This document shows positions 52,285 to 61,142 of a DNA stretch of 64,000 nucleotides, piece after piece. The notes below the pieces were generated by a model that saw only the letters and a program-made list of their open reading frames with translations, did not search any database and had not been told where the DNA came from. The translations under genes were made by a program, and so were the position numbers. Origin of the DNA: Polaribacter porphyrae (lineage in GTDB: Bacteria > Bacteroidota > Bacteroidia > Flavobacteriales > Flavobacteriaceae); contig NZ_MSCN01000001.1 in the NCBI RefSeq assembly GCF_002954685.1, forward strand, positions 2,719,554-2,783,553, read 5' to 3'. How positions within the stretch are numbered: position 1 is the first letter of the stretch; each line of letters opens with the position of its first letter.

Positions 52285-53124
52285 TTACCAGTCTTTTTCT
52301 TGTTTTACTTTTCTGCCTTTTGCTTTTTTGGCATTCATTTTCTTCTGTGTTTTCTTTTCCTCGTTATTTAAACTTTCTAACAACTGCTTAATTTGTTGAG
52401 GAGACATTTGTCCTTGTCGTGGTTTAGACTTTTGTTTTTTATCTTTTTTATCGTCTTTTTTAGGATCTTGATTCTTTTTCTGGTCTTTGTCTCCTTTACC
52501 ATCTTTATCTTTCTCGTCCTTTTTATCATCTTTTTTATCCTTGTCATCACCATCTTTCTTCTTATCCTTGTCTTTATTTTTGTCGTCTTTATCTTTTTTA
52601 TCTTTCTTATTCTTATCGTCTTTCTTGTCTTTATTATCCTTGTTGTCTTTATTCTGTTTGTTTTGTTTGTCTAGCATCTTTTGTGCTACTGCCAAATTAT
52701 AACGAGTTTCATCGTCTGTAGGATTGTTTCTTAATGAACTTTTATAAGCATCTACTGCACCTTGATAGTTTTTGGTTTCCATCATTGCATTACCAAGGTT
52801 ATGATATGCTTCTGCTTTGGTAAACTTATCTGTAGCAGTTTTTGCTGTTAATTCGTAAGATGGTATTGCCTCTTTAAAATTTTGGTTTTGATATAATGCA
52901 TTCCCTAAATTATAACTTGCCTTATCGTAAGCTGAGTTATTACTCAACGCCTTTTGGTAAGCCACAGACGCATCTGTAAATTGTTTTTGTTCATATAACT
53001 GATTACCTTGTCTCACCATTTTTCTGGCTTTACGTTGTAAGGCGATCGAGTCTTTTTGTGCTACTATTTCTTTAGATGAAAAAACAACAGCAAAAAGCAG
53101 TATTATATATTTTAAATTTTTCAT
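52285..53124 (-). CDS. batC: BatC: TPR protein with a long Lys/Asp tract
   Basis: A 279-residue exported protein. After the signal peptide (LKYIILLFAVVFSSKEIVAQ) come TPR repeats (about 35-150; YNLGNALYQNQNFKEAIPSY, YHNLGNAMMETKNYQGAVDA). Residues about 155-240 are an almost pure Lys/Asp/Asn tract (KDNKDKKDDKNKKDKKDKDD and similar), followed by a basic tail with RQGQMSPQQIKQLLESLNNEEKK, a conserved BatC element. The tract is encoded by AAA/GAC-type repeats and creates long artefactual frames on the other strand. It lies 5 bases after batB. Confidence 0.88.
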   Translation of the reverse strand: MKNLKYIILLFAVVFSSKEIVAQKDSIALQRKARKMVRQGNQLYEQKQFTDASVAYQKALSNNSAYDKASYNLGNALYQNQNFKEAIPSYELTAKTATDKFTKAEAYHNLGNAMMETKNYQGAVDAYKSSLRNNPTDDETRYNLAVAQKMLDKQNKQNKDNKDNKDKKDDKNKKDKKDKDDKNKDKDKKKDGDDKDKKDDKKDEKDKDGKGDKDQKKNQDPKKDDKKDKKQKSKPRQGQMSPQQIKQLLESLNNEEKKTQKKMNAKKAKGRKVKQEKDW

Positions 53125-53129
53125 AAATC

Positions 53130-54176
53130 TTATTTTTTTGTTTTTTCTTCGTTAAATAAATCAACTTTTCTTAACCATTTAGTTTTCTTTTCAAAGAAGA
53201 AAACATCTAATAATAAAAAGAATATTCCAATTCCTAAAAACCACTGAAATTGATCTTTATAATCTGAAAATTGTTTTGTTTCAAATTCACTTTTTTGTGC
53301 ATTTGCAATAATTTCAGCTACCTCTTTTACTGGATTTTCAGTAAAATTACCATCTATATATTTACCATTTGCAATATCTGCAATATTTTGTAATACTTCT
53401 GGATTCCTTTTAGTAATGACAGTTTCTCCTTTTCTGTCTTTTTTGTAACCAATCATAGAACCATTTAAACGCATGGGTATTGGTCCTCCTTTTTCTGTAC
53501 CAACACCAATAGTATAAACTTTTATACCATCATTAGACAAATTTTGTGCCACTTGTTTGGTTTCTTCTTGATGATCTTCACCATCTGAAATGATGATTAA
53601 GAAACGATTGGTTTGTTCATCATTATTATAATATCTTTTTGCTAATTCTAACGCTTCATTAATTGCTGTACCTTGGCTAGAAACCATATCTGGTCCTGCA
53701 TTTTGCAAAAACATGTTTGCTGCTGCATGATCTGTTGTTATTGGTAAAAGAGGATATGAATTACCTGCGTAAATGATAACTCCAACTCTATCTGAACCCA
53801 ACTTATCAATAATTTTTGATATGATTTGTTTCCCTTTTTCTAATCTATTTGGAGCAATATCTTCTGCTAACATACTTCTGGAAACATCCAAAGCAAAAAC
53901 AATATCTACACCTTCTCTTTTTACTGTTTTTAATTTCGATCCCATTTTAGGATTTACCAGAGAAATAACTAAAAAAGAAACTGCTAATAGTAACATTATC
54001 AACTTTAACGTAGATTTAAAAGTTGATGTATTTGGTGCTAATTTTTGTAGTAATTCTTGATTGGCAAATTTGCGTTGAGTTCTTTTTTTCCACCATAAAA
54101 CCAACAAGAAAACAACAATCATTGCTGGAACAATTGCAAGTAAAATAAAATATGTTGGTTCTTCTAATTTATACAT
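53130..54176 (-). CDS. batB: BatB: von Willebrand factor A membrane protein
   Basis: A 348-residue inner-membrane protein: two N-terminal helices (YFILLAIVPAMIVVFLLVLW; LKLIMLLLAVSFLVISLV), a VWA domain (about 85-270) with the MIDAS motif DVSRSM (VFALDVSRSMLAEDIAPNRL), conserved Thr and Asp residues (SDGEDHQEE), and a C-terminal helix (WFLGIGIFFLLLDVFFF). The metal site is complete. A dispersed repeat (54179-54212) separates it from batA. Confidence 0.9.
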   Translation of the reverse strand: MYKLEEPTYFILLAIVPAMIVVFLLVLWWKKRTQRKFANQELLQKLAPNTSTFKSTLKLIMLLLAVSFLVISLVNPKMGSKLKTVKREGVDIVFALDVSRSMLAEDIAPNRLEKGKQIISKIIDKLGSDRVGVIIYAGNSYPLLPITTDHAAANMFLQNAGPDMVSSQGTAINEALELAKRYYNNDEQTNRFLIIISDGEDHQEETKQVAQNLSNDGIKVYTIGVGTEKGGPIPMRLNGSMIGYKKDRKGETVITKRNPEVLQNIADIANGKYIDGNFTENPVKEVAEIIANAQKSEFETKQFSDYKDQFQWFLGIGIFFLLLDVFFFEKKTKWLRKVDLFNEEKTKK

Positions 54177-54178
54177 AA

Positions 54179-54212
54179 GCCCATTCTAACCTTCCCAAAA
54201 GAGAAGGGATTT
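54179..54212. repeat. Dispersed hairpin repeat between batA and batB
   Basis: CCATTCTAACCTTCCC with AAAAGAGAAGGG and ATTTTT resembles the 'TCCCTTCTC...GAGAAGG' type of element found between genes in many Bacteroidota (recognised from memory). CCTTC pairs with GAAGG. It fills the whole gap between the two bat genes. Confidence 0.5.
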
Positions 54213-55223
54213 TTAAATAAAACTTTTAAATATTGTGTTACGTAATAAAAACTCAAATATTAATAACCCTAAAGCTAAAAACACTAAAGGTCTATACATT
54301 TCTTTATAATTATAGTATTTAAAATCTTCTATTTTCGTTTTTTCTAGCTTATCTATTTCATCATAAATAGCTTTTAATTTTTCATTATCAGTTGCTCTAA
54401 AATAACGACCATTGGTTTCTGATGCTATTTCTTTCAATAACTTTTCATCAATCTCAACCTGTTGCTTTCTAAAGTTCAATTGCCCAGTTCTTGGGTCTTT
54501 ACTCCATGGAAAATCAGCCATTCCGTTTGTTCCAATACCAATTGTGTATACTTTAATGCCAAGTTCTTTTGCTAGTTCTGTGGCTGTTCTTGGGTCAATA
54601 TTCCCTGAATTATTTACACCATCTGTTAATAAAATAATTACTTTGCTTTTGGCTTTACTTTCTTTTAGTCTATTAACACCAGAGCCTAAACCCATACCAA
54701 TTGCAGTGCCACCTTTTAATTGACCCCATTGCAATTCTGATATTGATCTTTTTACAATCAACTTATCACTAGTTATTGGAGTTTTTGTAAAACTCTCACC
54801 TGCATAAACTACAATACCTATTCTATCATTAGGTCTTCTATTTACAAAATTTACAGCCACTTTTTTTAGGGCTTCTAATCTATTAGGTCTTAAATCTCTA
54901 GCCAACATACTTGCAGAAACATCAATTGCCATAACAATATCTATACCTCTATTGGTTTTAGTTCTTTTGCTTACAGATACATTTCTGGGTCTTGCTAAAG
55001 CAACAATAACTGCTGCTAAAGCTAATAGCCTTAACAAATATAAAAGTGGTTTTAATTTTGATACGAAAGACGATTTTGTGGTAAACCCCTTAATGCTAGG
55101 CACAGTTAAAACAGCTGCATCTTTTTTCCTTTTAAAGAAAAACCAAAGTGCCAACAATGGAATTACTATAAGTAACCAAAAGAATTCAGGATTTTGAAAT
55201 TCAACATTACTCCAGTTCATCAT
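54213..55223 (-). CDS. batA: BatA: von Willebrand factor A membrane protein
   Basis: A 336-residue inner-membrane protein with two helices in the first 80 residues (FFWLLIVIPLLALWFFF; LLYLLRLLALAAVIVAL), a VWA domain with intact MIDAS DVSASM (VMAIDVSASMLARDLRPNRL) and LTDGVNNSG, and a C-terminal helix (YRPLVFLALGLLIFEFLL). A close paralogue of batB. Its start overlaps the end of the BatD-like gene by 17 bases. Confidence 0.9.
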   Translation of the reverse strand: MMNWSNVEFQNPEFFWLLIVIPLLALWFFFKRKKDAAVLTVPSIKGFTTKSSFVSKLKPLLYLLRLLALAAVIVALARPRNVSVSKRTKTNRGIDIVMAIDVSASMLARDLRPNRLEALKKVAVNFVNRRPNDRIGIVVYAGESFTKTPITSDKLIVKRSISELQWGQLKGGTAIGMGLGSGVNRLKESKAKSKVIILLTDGVNNSGNIDPRTATELAKELGIKVYTIGIGTNGMADFPWSKDPRTGQLNFRKQQVEIDEKLLKEIASETNGRYFRATDNEKLKAIYDEIDKLEKTKIEDFKYYNYKEMYRPLVFLALGLLIFEFLLRNTIFKSFI

Positions 55224-56205
55224 CTTTACTAACAGGTTTTGGTTTTAAATTATGAATCACTTCTTCAGAATCTTTTCTATCCTCTTCTATTTCTGGGGCT
55301 AAAGGTTTCGATTTTGCAAATTTTACTAAATCTGCTTCTTGTAACAATGCTTTTAGCTTTTGAATGGTTTGTTTATCTGTAGTAATTGTATTTGCTGTAT
55401 GACAATCTTTAATTACCTCTAAAATTTCATCCGTAGTTTTTTCTAATGCTGGTATTTTTAACTCACGTTCTATGTAGCCTCTTATAATATCTGTAAGTTC
55501 ACTATAATATTCTTTTACCTTGTTATTTTGCCAGAGTTTCTTTTCATCTAACTCATTCAACTTATACATTGCTTCTTCATAAGGAGGTAAAACTCTATAT
55601 GTTGGTTCGTCTTCTTTATGCTTTCTTTTTCTAATGACAAAGTAGTAAATCCAAAAACCGATGATAACTAAAATTACCAATGCCAAATAAATGTAGATTT
55701 TATAATCGTCGAAAACTAATGGTTCTTTTTTAATAGATTTTATAGGGAATTTTTTGATTTTAGTAGTATCTACAGCTACTGTAGCTACATTGACCAATAA
55801 AGAATCTGTTAAATACGCTTGATTTCTAACAAAGATTTGTTGTTGTGGAATGTAATAAGAACCACTATCAAAACCAGTGATAATATATTTTTGAACTAAC
55901 CCTGTTCTTAACGTATCTAACTTTAGAGAGTCAACAACTTCTAAACCTTTTAATTTTAGTTTAGGAATGATAACATTTTTAGTTTCTTTTACAGAAATTT
56001 TTAACTCAATTTGTTCTCCTATTCTAATTTGAGAAGTTTCAATTTGAGCTTTAACCACAGGGTTTTGTGAAAAAACAGAAAAAGATAAAAAGAAAAAACA
56101 GAAAAAGCCTATCTCTCTAACTCCTTTTACAAAGGAAAGAGAGCATTTAGCCTGTGCTTCTTTGAAATTTTCTTCTAACTTTCTATGTATATTACCTTTT
56201 TTCAA
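55207..56205 (-). CDS. BatD-like exported protein with repeat-derived N-terminus
   Basis: About 332 residues from a TTG at 56203-56205 (the exact start is uncertain; no ATG exists upstream in frame). The typical secretion core (FFCFFFLSFSVFSQ) sits only at residues about 40-53 because residues before it (AKCSLSFVKGVREIG) are encoded by a dispersed repeat (56107-56148). After that come a beta-sandwich (about 55-140; QIRIGEQIELKISVKE), one transmembrane helix (IYIYLALVILVIIGFWIYYF) and a helical cytoplasmic tail (TDIIRGYIERELKIPALEKT). It lies between the DUF58 gene and batA; known in other bat operons as an extra BatD-related component. Confidence 0.75.
   Translation of the reverse strand: MKKGNIHRKLEENFKEAQAKCSLSFVKGVREIGFFCFFFLSFSVFSQNPVVKAQIETSQIRIGEQIELKISVKETKNVIIPKLKLKGLEVVDSLKLDTLRTGLVQKYIITGFDSGSYYIPQQQIFVRNQAYLTDSLLVNVATVAVDTTKIKKFPIKSIKKEPLVFDDYKIYIYLALVILVIIGFWIYYFVIRKRKHKEDEPTYRVLPPYEEAMYKLNELDEKKLWQNNKVKEYYSELTDIIRGYIERELKIPALEKTTDEILEVIKDCHTANTITTDKQTIQKLKALLQEADLVKFAKSKPLAPEIEEDRKDSEEVIHNLKPKPVSKDDELE
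56107..56148 (-). repeat. Dispersed hairpin repeat at the start of the BatD-like gene
   Basis: Minus strand: GCTCTCTTTCCTTTGTAAAA then GGAGTTAGAGAGATAGGC. TCCTTT pairs with AAAGGA and CTCTCT with AGAGAG. It resembles the 'CCCTCTCCTTTGGAGAGGG' element of Bacteroidota and is read as KCSLSFVKGVREIG. Confidence 0.55.
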
Positions 56206-56284
56206 TTCTTTAAATTTGTTTACACACAATTAATTTTAAGTATGAGTATTTTTTAGCTTTTGGAAAATTTAGTTGGCTTTATTT

Positions 56285-57154
56285 CTATCTTCCTTTATGT
56301 TTAAAATAACCTAATAATTTTTTTACGTAGCTTTCATCAACTCTAGTGTTTATTGTACCTGAACCACTTCTTTTAAACATATTCAAGTAATAATCTGAAA
56401 GTCTATGAGCATTTTTTCTATAATTATGTCTTACTTTTTTTGATGATGTATTTACCAACTGTACAGCTCCTGTTTCTGAATCTAACATTGGCACCATTCC
56501 TAAATTTGGTATTTCTTCATCATGCTTGTCATAAACTCTTATACCTGTTAAATCATGCTTTTTACCTGCAATTTTTAATGTTTTTTCATAGTTATCATCC
56601 ATAAAATCGGATAATAGAAATACAATTGCTCTTTTTTTCATTACACTCGACAAAAATTTAAGTGCTTCAGAAATATTGGTTTTTTTACTTTTTGGAGTAA
56701 ACTCAATGAGTTCTCTAATAATTCTTAAAACATGGCTTTTCCCTTTTTTAGGAGGAATAAATAACTCTACATCATCAGAAAATAAAATAAGACCAACTTT
56801 ATCGTTGTTTTGGGTTGCAGAAAAGGCTAATGTTGCTGAAATTTCTGTAATGGTATCTTTTTTAAATTGATTAGATGTTCCAAAAAATTCTGAACCAGAA
56901 ACATCTACCATTAACATCATGGTTAACTCACGTTCTTCTTCAAAAACCTTAACATAAGGTTCGTTATAACGTGCTGTAACATTCCAATCTATGGCTCTAA
57001 CATCGTCTCCAAATTGATACTGACGAACTTCAGAAAAAGTCATACCTCGTCCTTTGAATGATGAATGATATTCACCTCCAAAAATATGATCAGACAAACG
57101 TCTTGTCTTAATCTCTATTTTACGAACTTTTTTGAGTATTTCTTTGGTATCCAT
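56285..57154 (-). CDS. DUF58-domain protein of the moxR-bat operon
   Basis: A 289-residue protein of the DUF58/VWA-like family that accompanies MoxR ATPases. Conserved VRQYQFGDDVRAIDWNVTARY and RELTMMLMVDVSGSEFFG show the metal-site-like DVSGS motif, and the tail keeps TINTRVDESYVKKLLGYFKH. No membrane helix. It follows moxR after 62 bases that hold a repeat element. Thought to be the partner on which the MoxR chaperone acts; inference from family context. Confidence 0.88.
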   Translation of the reverse strand: MDTKEILKKVRKIEIKTRRLSDHIFGGEYHSSFKGRGMTFSEVRQYQFGDDVRAIDWNVTARYNEPYVKVFEEERELTMMLMVDVSGSEFFGTSNQFKKDTITEISATLAFSATQNNDKVGLILFSDDVELFIPPKKGKSHVLRIIRELIEFTPKSKKTNISEALKFLSSVMKKRAIVFLLSDFMDDNYEKTLKIAGKKHDLTGIRVYDKHDEEIPNLGMVPMLDSETGAVQLVNTSSKKVRHNYRKNAHRLSDYYLNMFKRSGSGTINTRVDESYVKKLLGYFKHKGR

Positions 57155-57161
57155 TGTTTAA

Positions 57162-57215
57162 GCTGTTGGCTTTTTGCTTTTCGCTGTTGGCTAATTGCTA
57201 AATGCTTAGAGCTAT
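57162..57215. repeat. Direct-repeat element in the moxR-DUF58 gap
   Basis: GCTGTTGGCT occurs at 57162-57171 and again at 57183-57192. It sits within a run of TTGCT-like units (TTTTTGCTTTTCGCTGTTGG). Such 'AGCCAACAGC / AGCAAAAAGC' clusters are dispersed in some Bacteroidota genomes (recognised from memory). It fills the intergenic gap without interrupting the operon. Confidence 0.5.
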
Positions 57216-57216
57216 T

Positions 57217-58206
57217 TTAAGGTACTTCTACTTCATTAATAATTGAGTTGATAATGTCAACAGAAGTTACATTTTCTGCTTCAGCTTCGTAGGTAATTCC
57301 TATTCTGTGACGTAAAACATCTGTAACAACTGCTCTTACATCTTCTGGAATTACATAGCCTCTTCTTTTAATAAAAGCATAGCATTTAGCAGCTTTTGCC
57401 AAATTGATACTTCCTCTTGGAGAAGCTCCAAAGCTAATTAAATCTTTTAAGTTTGGTAAGTTATATTTTTCTGGATAACGTGTAGCAAATATGATATCAA
57501 GAATATATTTTTCTATCTTTTCATCCATATACACTTCATTAACAGATTCTCTTGCTTGAATAATTTGTGCCACAGAAATAACTGGATTTACTTTAGAAAA
57601 ACCACCAGATAAATTTTGACGCATAATAACCTGCTCATCTTGTAACCGTGGATAATCTATCACTACTTTTAACATAAAACGATCTACTTGTGCTTCTGGC
57701 AATGGGTATGTACCTTCTTGTTCTACAGGGTTTTGAGTTGCCATTACTAAAAATGGTTCATCTAATTTAAAAGTGGTATCACCAATGGTAATTTGACGCT
57801 CTTGCATTGCTTCTAATAAAGCAGACTGTACTTTAGCTGGTGCTCTATTAATTTCATCAGCTAAAACGAAATTGGCAAAAATTGGTCCTTTTTTAATCTC
57901 AAAACTATTTTTTTGCATGTTGTAAATCATGGTTCCAACAACATCTGCTGGTAATAAATCTGGAGTAAACTGCACTCTACTAAAACTACCTTGTACTGCT
58001 TTTGATAAAGTGTTAATAGCTAAAGTTTTCGCTAAACCAGGTACACCTTCTAGTAAAATATGGCCATTGCCTAATAAACCAATCAAAAGGCTTTCTATCA
58101 TTTGTTTTTGACCAACAATAACCTTATTCATTTCTAGAGTAAGAATATCTATAAAAGCACTTTCTCTTTCTATTTTCTCATTAATAGCTCTAACATCTAC
58201 ATCCAT
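57217..58206 (-). CDS. MoxR-family AAA+ ATPase
   Basis: A 329-residue AAA+ chaperone-like ATPase. Walker A is LLEGVPGLAKTLAIN (GVPGLAKT), Walker B FVLADEINRA, sensor 1 ATQNPVEQEGTYPLPEAQVDRF, sensor 2 GASPRGSINL. First gene of the moxR-DUF58-batD-like-batA-B-C-D-E operon, which extends to about 49.7 kb. It probably remodels or matures the VWA proteins encoded downstream. Confidence 0.93.
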   Translation of the reverse strand: MDVDVRAINEKIERESAFIDILTLEMNKVIVGQKQMIESLLIGLLGNGHILLEGVPGLAKTLAINTLSKAVQGSFSRVQFTPDLLPADVVGTMIYNMQKNSFEIKKGPIFANFVLADEINRAPAKVQSALLEAMQERQITIGDTTFKLDEPFLVMATQNPVEQEGTYPLPEAQVDRFMLKVVIDYPRLQDEQVIMRQNLSGGFSKVNPVISVAQIIQARESVNEVYMDEKIEKYILDIIFATRYPEKYNLPNLKDLISFGASPRGSINLAKAAKCYAFIKRRGYVIPEDVRAVVTDVLRHRIGITYEAEAENVTSVDIINSIINEVEVP

Positions 58207-58243
58207 TATATTTAATAATTATGTGTTTAATTTTTAGTAAAAA

Positions 58244-58251
58244 CAAAGCTA
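58244..58251 (-). promoter_or_regulatory. -7 promoter box of the moxR-bat operon
   Basis: The minus strand reads TAGCTTTG, fitting TAnnTTTG, about 38 bases before the moxR ATG. No TTTG at the exact 19-21 base spacing was found. Confidence 0.5.
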
Positions 58252-58308
58252 CAATTTTAACAAAATTATTTTGTTAAAACAAGGTTAAAGGTTTTTGTGT
58301 TTTTCTCC

Positions 58309-59088
58309 TTATTTAATAAGGTTTTTCTCGTATTTTAACAATTGTAAATTGTCAACATCAAAAACACCGTAAGTAAAATACTGTATCCAATCTCCTAGAT
58401 TAATATATTTGCTCTTTTGTGGTAAGTCTATTTCTAAAGGTAAGTGTCTGTGACCAAAAACGAAATAATCGTAGTGTTTTTGAGCGAGTTTCTTTTTGCA
58501 ATACTGCACTAACCATTCGTTTTCTTCGCCTAGAAACTTTGCATCTTCATCACCAGAAATTAATTTGTTCTTTACAGACATATACTGCCCTAATTTTACT
58601 CCTAAATCTGGATGCAACCATTTAAAAAGCCATTTGAATAAAGGAAAAGTAAATACTTTTTTCATGCGTTTATAGCCTTTATCTCCAGGCCCTAAACCAT
58701 CTCCATGACCTATAAAAAATTTTTTATTGTTGATAAGAAATTCTTGTGGTTTGTGATAAACAGGTATGTTTAGTTCTTTTTTAAAATAATCTGTCATCCA
58801 TAAATCGTGGTTGCCTACAAAAAAATAGATAGGAATACCTGAATCTTTGATTTCTGCTAACTTTCCTAAAACACGAACAAATCCTTTTGGTACAACTGTT
58901 TTATACTCAAACCAAAAATCAAATAAATCACCTAATAAAAAAATGGCTTCTGCATCTTTTTTCACTTCATCTAACCAAGCTACGAACTTTTTTTCACGAG
59001 GTAAGCTAGCTTTTGGAGTTGGTGCTCCTAAATGCTGATCTGATGCAAAATAAACTTTTTTGTTTTCTGAAGTTATAATAGAAATCAT
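58309..59088 (-). CDS. lpxH: UDP-2,3-diacylglucosamine diphosphatase (LpxH-type)
   Basis: A 259-residue metallophosphoesterase that releases UMP from UDP-2,3-diacylglucosamine in lipid A synthesis. Metal motifs are visible in order: SDQHLG, LLGDLFDFWFEY, VGNHD, IGHGDGLGPGDKGYKRM and GHRHLP. The hydrophobic cap-like segment (FPLFKWLFKWLHP) suits peripheral membrane binding. It lies 15 bases after the S41 protease gene, same strand. Confidence 0.85.
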   Translation of the reverse strand: MISIITSENKKVYFASDQHLGAPTPKASLPREKKFVAWLDEVKKDAEAIFLLGDLFDFWFEYKTVVPKGFVRVLGKLAEIKDSGIPIYFFVGNHDLWMTDYFKKELNIPVYHKPQEFLINNKKFFIGHGDGLGPGDKGYKRMKKVFTFPLFKWLFKWLHPDLGVKLGQYMSVKNKLISGDEDAKFLGEENEWLVQYCKKKLAQKHYDYFVFGHRHLPLEIDLPQKSKYINLGDWIQYFTYGVFDVDNLQLLKYEKNLIK

Positions 59089-59103
59089 TGTTGCAAAGAA
59101 AAG

Positions 59104-60678
59104 CTATTCCTCTTTACTTTCCAACTCTAACACTTTTTGTAGCATTTTGTCTTCTTGATGAATAATTCTGTAAAAACCAACATCGCCAAAAAGAACATTG
59201 GCAATAGATGCTTTTAAATAACGTTTTACACTTTTTCTAGTTTTGAACGATGGTTTAGCTCTATCTTTTATTTTAGATAAATAGGCCTCAAAAATTTTAT
59301 CATCTGTATCAAAATCGTCAATAAAGGTATCAATTGTCCATTTTTCTAGTTTTTTCCTATTTGCATCTACATAATCAAACGCATAGTTATTAATGGTATT
59401 AAAGTAGAAATTTGTCATAAAAGAAGTAGTGTCTATTGCTACAAAAACATCAGGAATAATACCTCCACCTCCGTAAACGACTTTTCCTTTTGGAGTTGTG
59501 AATTTTAGAGAATCATTTACTCTAATACTATCTTTATTCAATAATTCTCCACTAGAAACTCTCTTCTGATAATCTTTATAATAGCTCTTTTTGCCGTTTT
59601 TGGAATATGGCTTCTGTATTGAACGACCTGAAGGTGTATAATAACGAGCTGTTGTTAAACGTACAGCAGAACCATCACCTAAATCCATTTCTTCTTGTAC
59701 CAAACCTTTACCAAAAGATCTACGACCAACGATTGTACCCTTGTCATTATCTTGCATTGCACCTGCAACAATCTCTGAAGCTGAAGCTGAATTTTCATCA
59801 ATTAAAACATATAAATCTCCTTCTTCAAAACTGCCAATAGATGTTGAAAAATATTCTTGAATTTCATCATCATTACTTTTAGTAAAGACCATAAGTTTAT
59901 CTTTCTCTAAAAATTCATCCATTATTCTATTTGCAATATCTACAAAACCTCCACCATTTCCTCTTAAATCTAACACAAGGTTTGTCATTCCTTTTTCTTT
60001 TAAATCTGTAAGCGATTTTTTAAATTCTCTATAGGTGTTTCTTGCAAACCTGTCTAATTTAATATACCCTATAGAATCATTAATCATATAAGCTAAATCA
60101 ACACTTTTTATGTTTACTTTTCCTCTAGTTAAATTGACCGTAAAAAGTGAGTCATTACTTTTTCTATAGACTTGAAGGTTTACTTTCGTATTTGGTTTTC
60201 CTTTAAGGTATTTTGGTACTTTACCACTATACATCTCTTTACCATGTAAAGTGTCTTTATCAGCAACTAAAATTCTATCACCTGCCTTTATACCTGCTTT
60301 TATACTTGGTCCTCCCTTTATAGGTTGAATTACTGTAATTGAGTCATTTATCATTCTAAATTGAACCCCAATGCCAACAAAATTACCCTGCATACTTTCT
60401 GTTACTGCTTGTAAGTTTTCTTTTGGAATATATACTGAATGTGGGTCTAATTTGCCTAACATTTCTTTGATAGCTCCATCTAAAAGTTGATCTGTATTAA
60501 CATCATCTACATAATCTCTCTCAATAAAATTGATAAGTTTTTTTATTTTCTTCTCTTGTGATGAGTTTTGATTTAATGATAATATTTCTGAAGAGCCACC
60601 ACTAAAAAAAGTACCTATTAAAATACCAAGCACTACAGCTAAAGAGAAATATATAGGAAGATTGTTTTTATTCATCAT
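59104..60678 (-). CDS. S41-family C-terminal processing peptidase
   Basis: A 524-residue exported protease with a signal anchor (FSLAVVLGILIGTFFSGG), an N-terminal helical region, a PDZ domain (about 90-180; GIGVQFRMINDSITVIQPIK, AGIKAGDRIL) and the protease core (190-370) with LDLRGNGGG, catalytic Ser in DENSASASEIVAGAM and Lys in GRRSFGKGLVQ. It degrades or trims envelope proteins in the periplasm. It overlaps the dCMP deaminase gene by 11 bases. Confidence 0.92.
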   Translation of the reverse strand: MMNKNNLPIYFSLAVVLGILIGTFFSGGSSEILSLNQNSSQEKKIKKLINFIERDYVDDVNTDQLLDGAIKEMLGKLDPHSVYIPKENLQAVTESMQGNFVGIGVQFRMINDSITVIQPIKGGPSIKAGIKAGDRILVADKDTLHGKEMYSGKVPKYLKGKPNTKVNLQVYRKSNDSLFTVNLTRGKVNIKSVDLAYMINDSIGYIKLDRFARNTYREFKKSLTDLKEKGMTNLVLDLRGNGGGFVDIANRIMDEFLEKDKLMVFTKSNDDEIQEYFSTSIGSFEEGDLYVLIDENSASASEIVAGAMQDNDKGTIVGRRSFGKGLVQEEMDLGDGSAVRLTTARYYTPSGRSIQKPYSKNGKKSYYKDYQKRVSSGELLNKDSIRVNDSLKFTTPKGKVVYGGGGIIPDVFVAIDTTSFMTNFYFNTINNYAFDYVDANRKKLEKWTIDTFIDDFDTDDKIFEAYLSKIKDRAKPSFKTRKSVKRYLKASIANVLFGDVGFYRIIHQEDKMLQKVLELESKEE

Positions 60679-61096
60679 AAGGTAAATAATTTATTTCTAC
60701 ACCGGCTTTTTCTAAAAAGTTTAGACCAGATAAATCTTTATAGGGGTTTGCGTACACCACTCTTTTAATACCAGATTGATGAATTAATTTACTGCAATCT
60801 GTACAAGGTGATAACGTAATATATAACGTTGCATCTTTGCAAGATTGTGTAGAAGCTGCCACTTTTAAAATTGCATTGGCTTCAGCATGCAAAACTTCCC
60901 ATTTTGTAGCTCCATCTTCATTCTCGCAACAATTATCAAACCCTGTTGGTGTGCCATTAAAACCATCAGAAATTATCATTCTATCTTTTACAATTAAAGC
61001 ACCTACTTGCTTTCTTTTACAATGTGATAGTTTACCCCATTCACGAGCCATTTTTAGATAAGCTTTATCGTATTTTAATTGTTTTTTTTCTGTCAT
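60668..61096 (-). CDS. dCMP deaminase
   Basis: A 142-residue zinc deaminase that converts dCMP to dUMP for dTMP synthesis. Zinc motif HAEANAI (His and catalytic Glu) and PCTDCSK (two Cys ligands). ARMP-like RKQVGALIVKDRMIISDGFNGTP is a ComEB/dCMP deaminase feature. The stop lies inside the start of the S41 protease gene (11-base overlap). Confidence 0.92.
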   Translation of the reverse strand: MTEKKQLKYDKAYLKMAREWGKLSHCKRKQVGALIVKDRMIISDGFNGTPTGFDNCCENEDGATKWEVLHAEANAILKVAASTQSCKDATLYITLSPCTDCSKLIHQSGIKRVVYANPYKDLSGLNFLEKAGVEINYLPYDE

Positions 61097-61142
61097 CGAA
61101 AAACGAATGTAAAAAGATTCCGCTAAAATAGAAGTTAATTAT

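Noticed and set aside
52393-52702. Long hydrophobic open frames on the plus strand opposite batC
   Set aside because: They are the mirror of the Lys/Asp codon repeats of batC and have no promoter or family resemblance.
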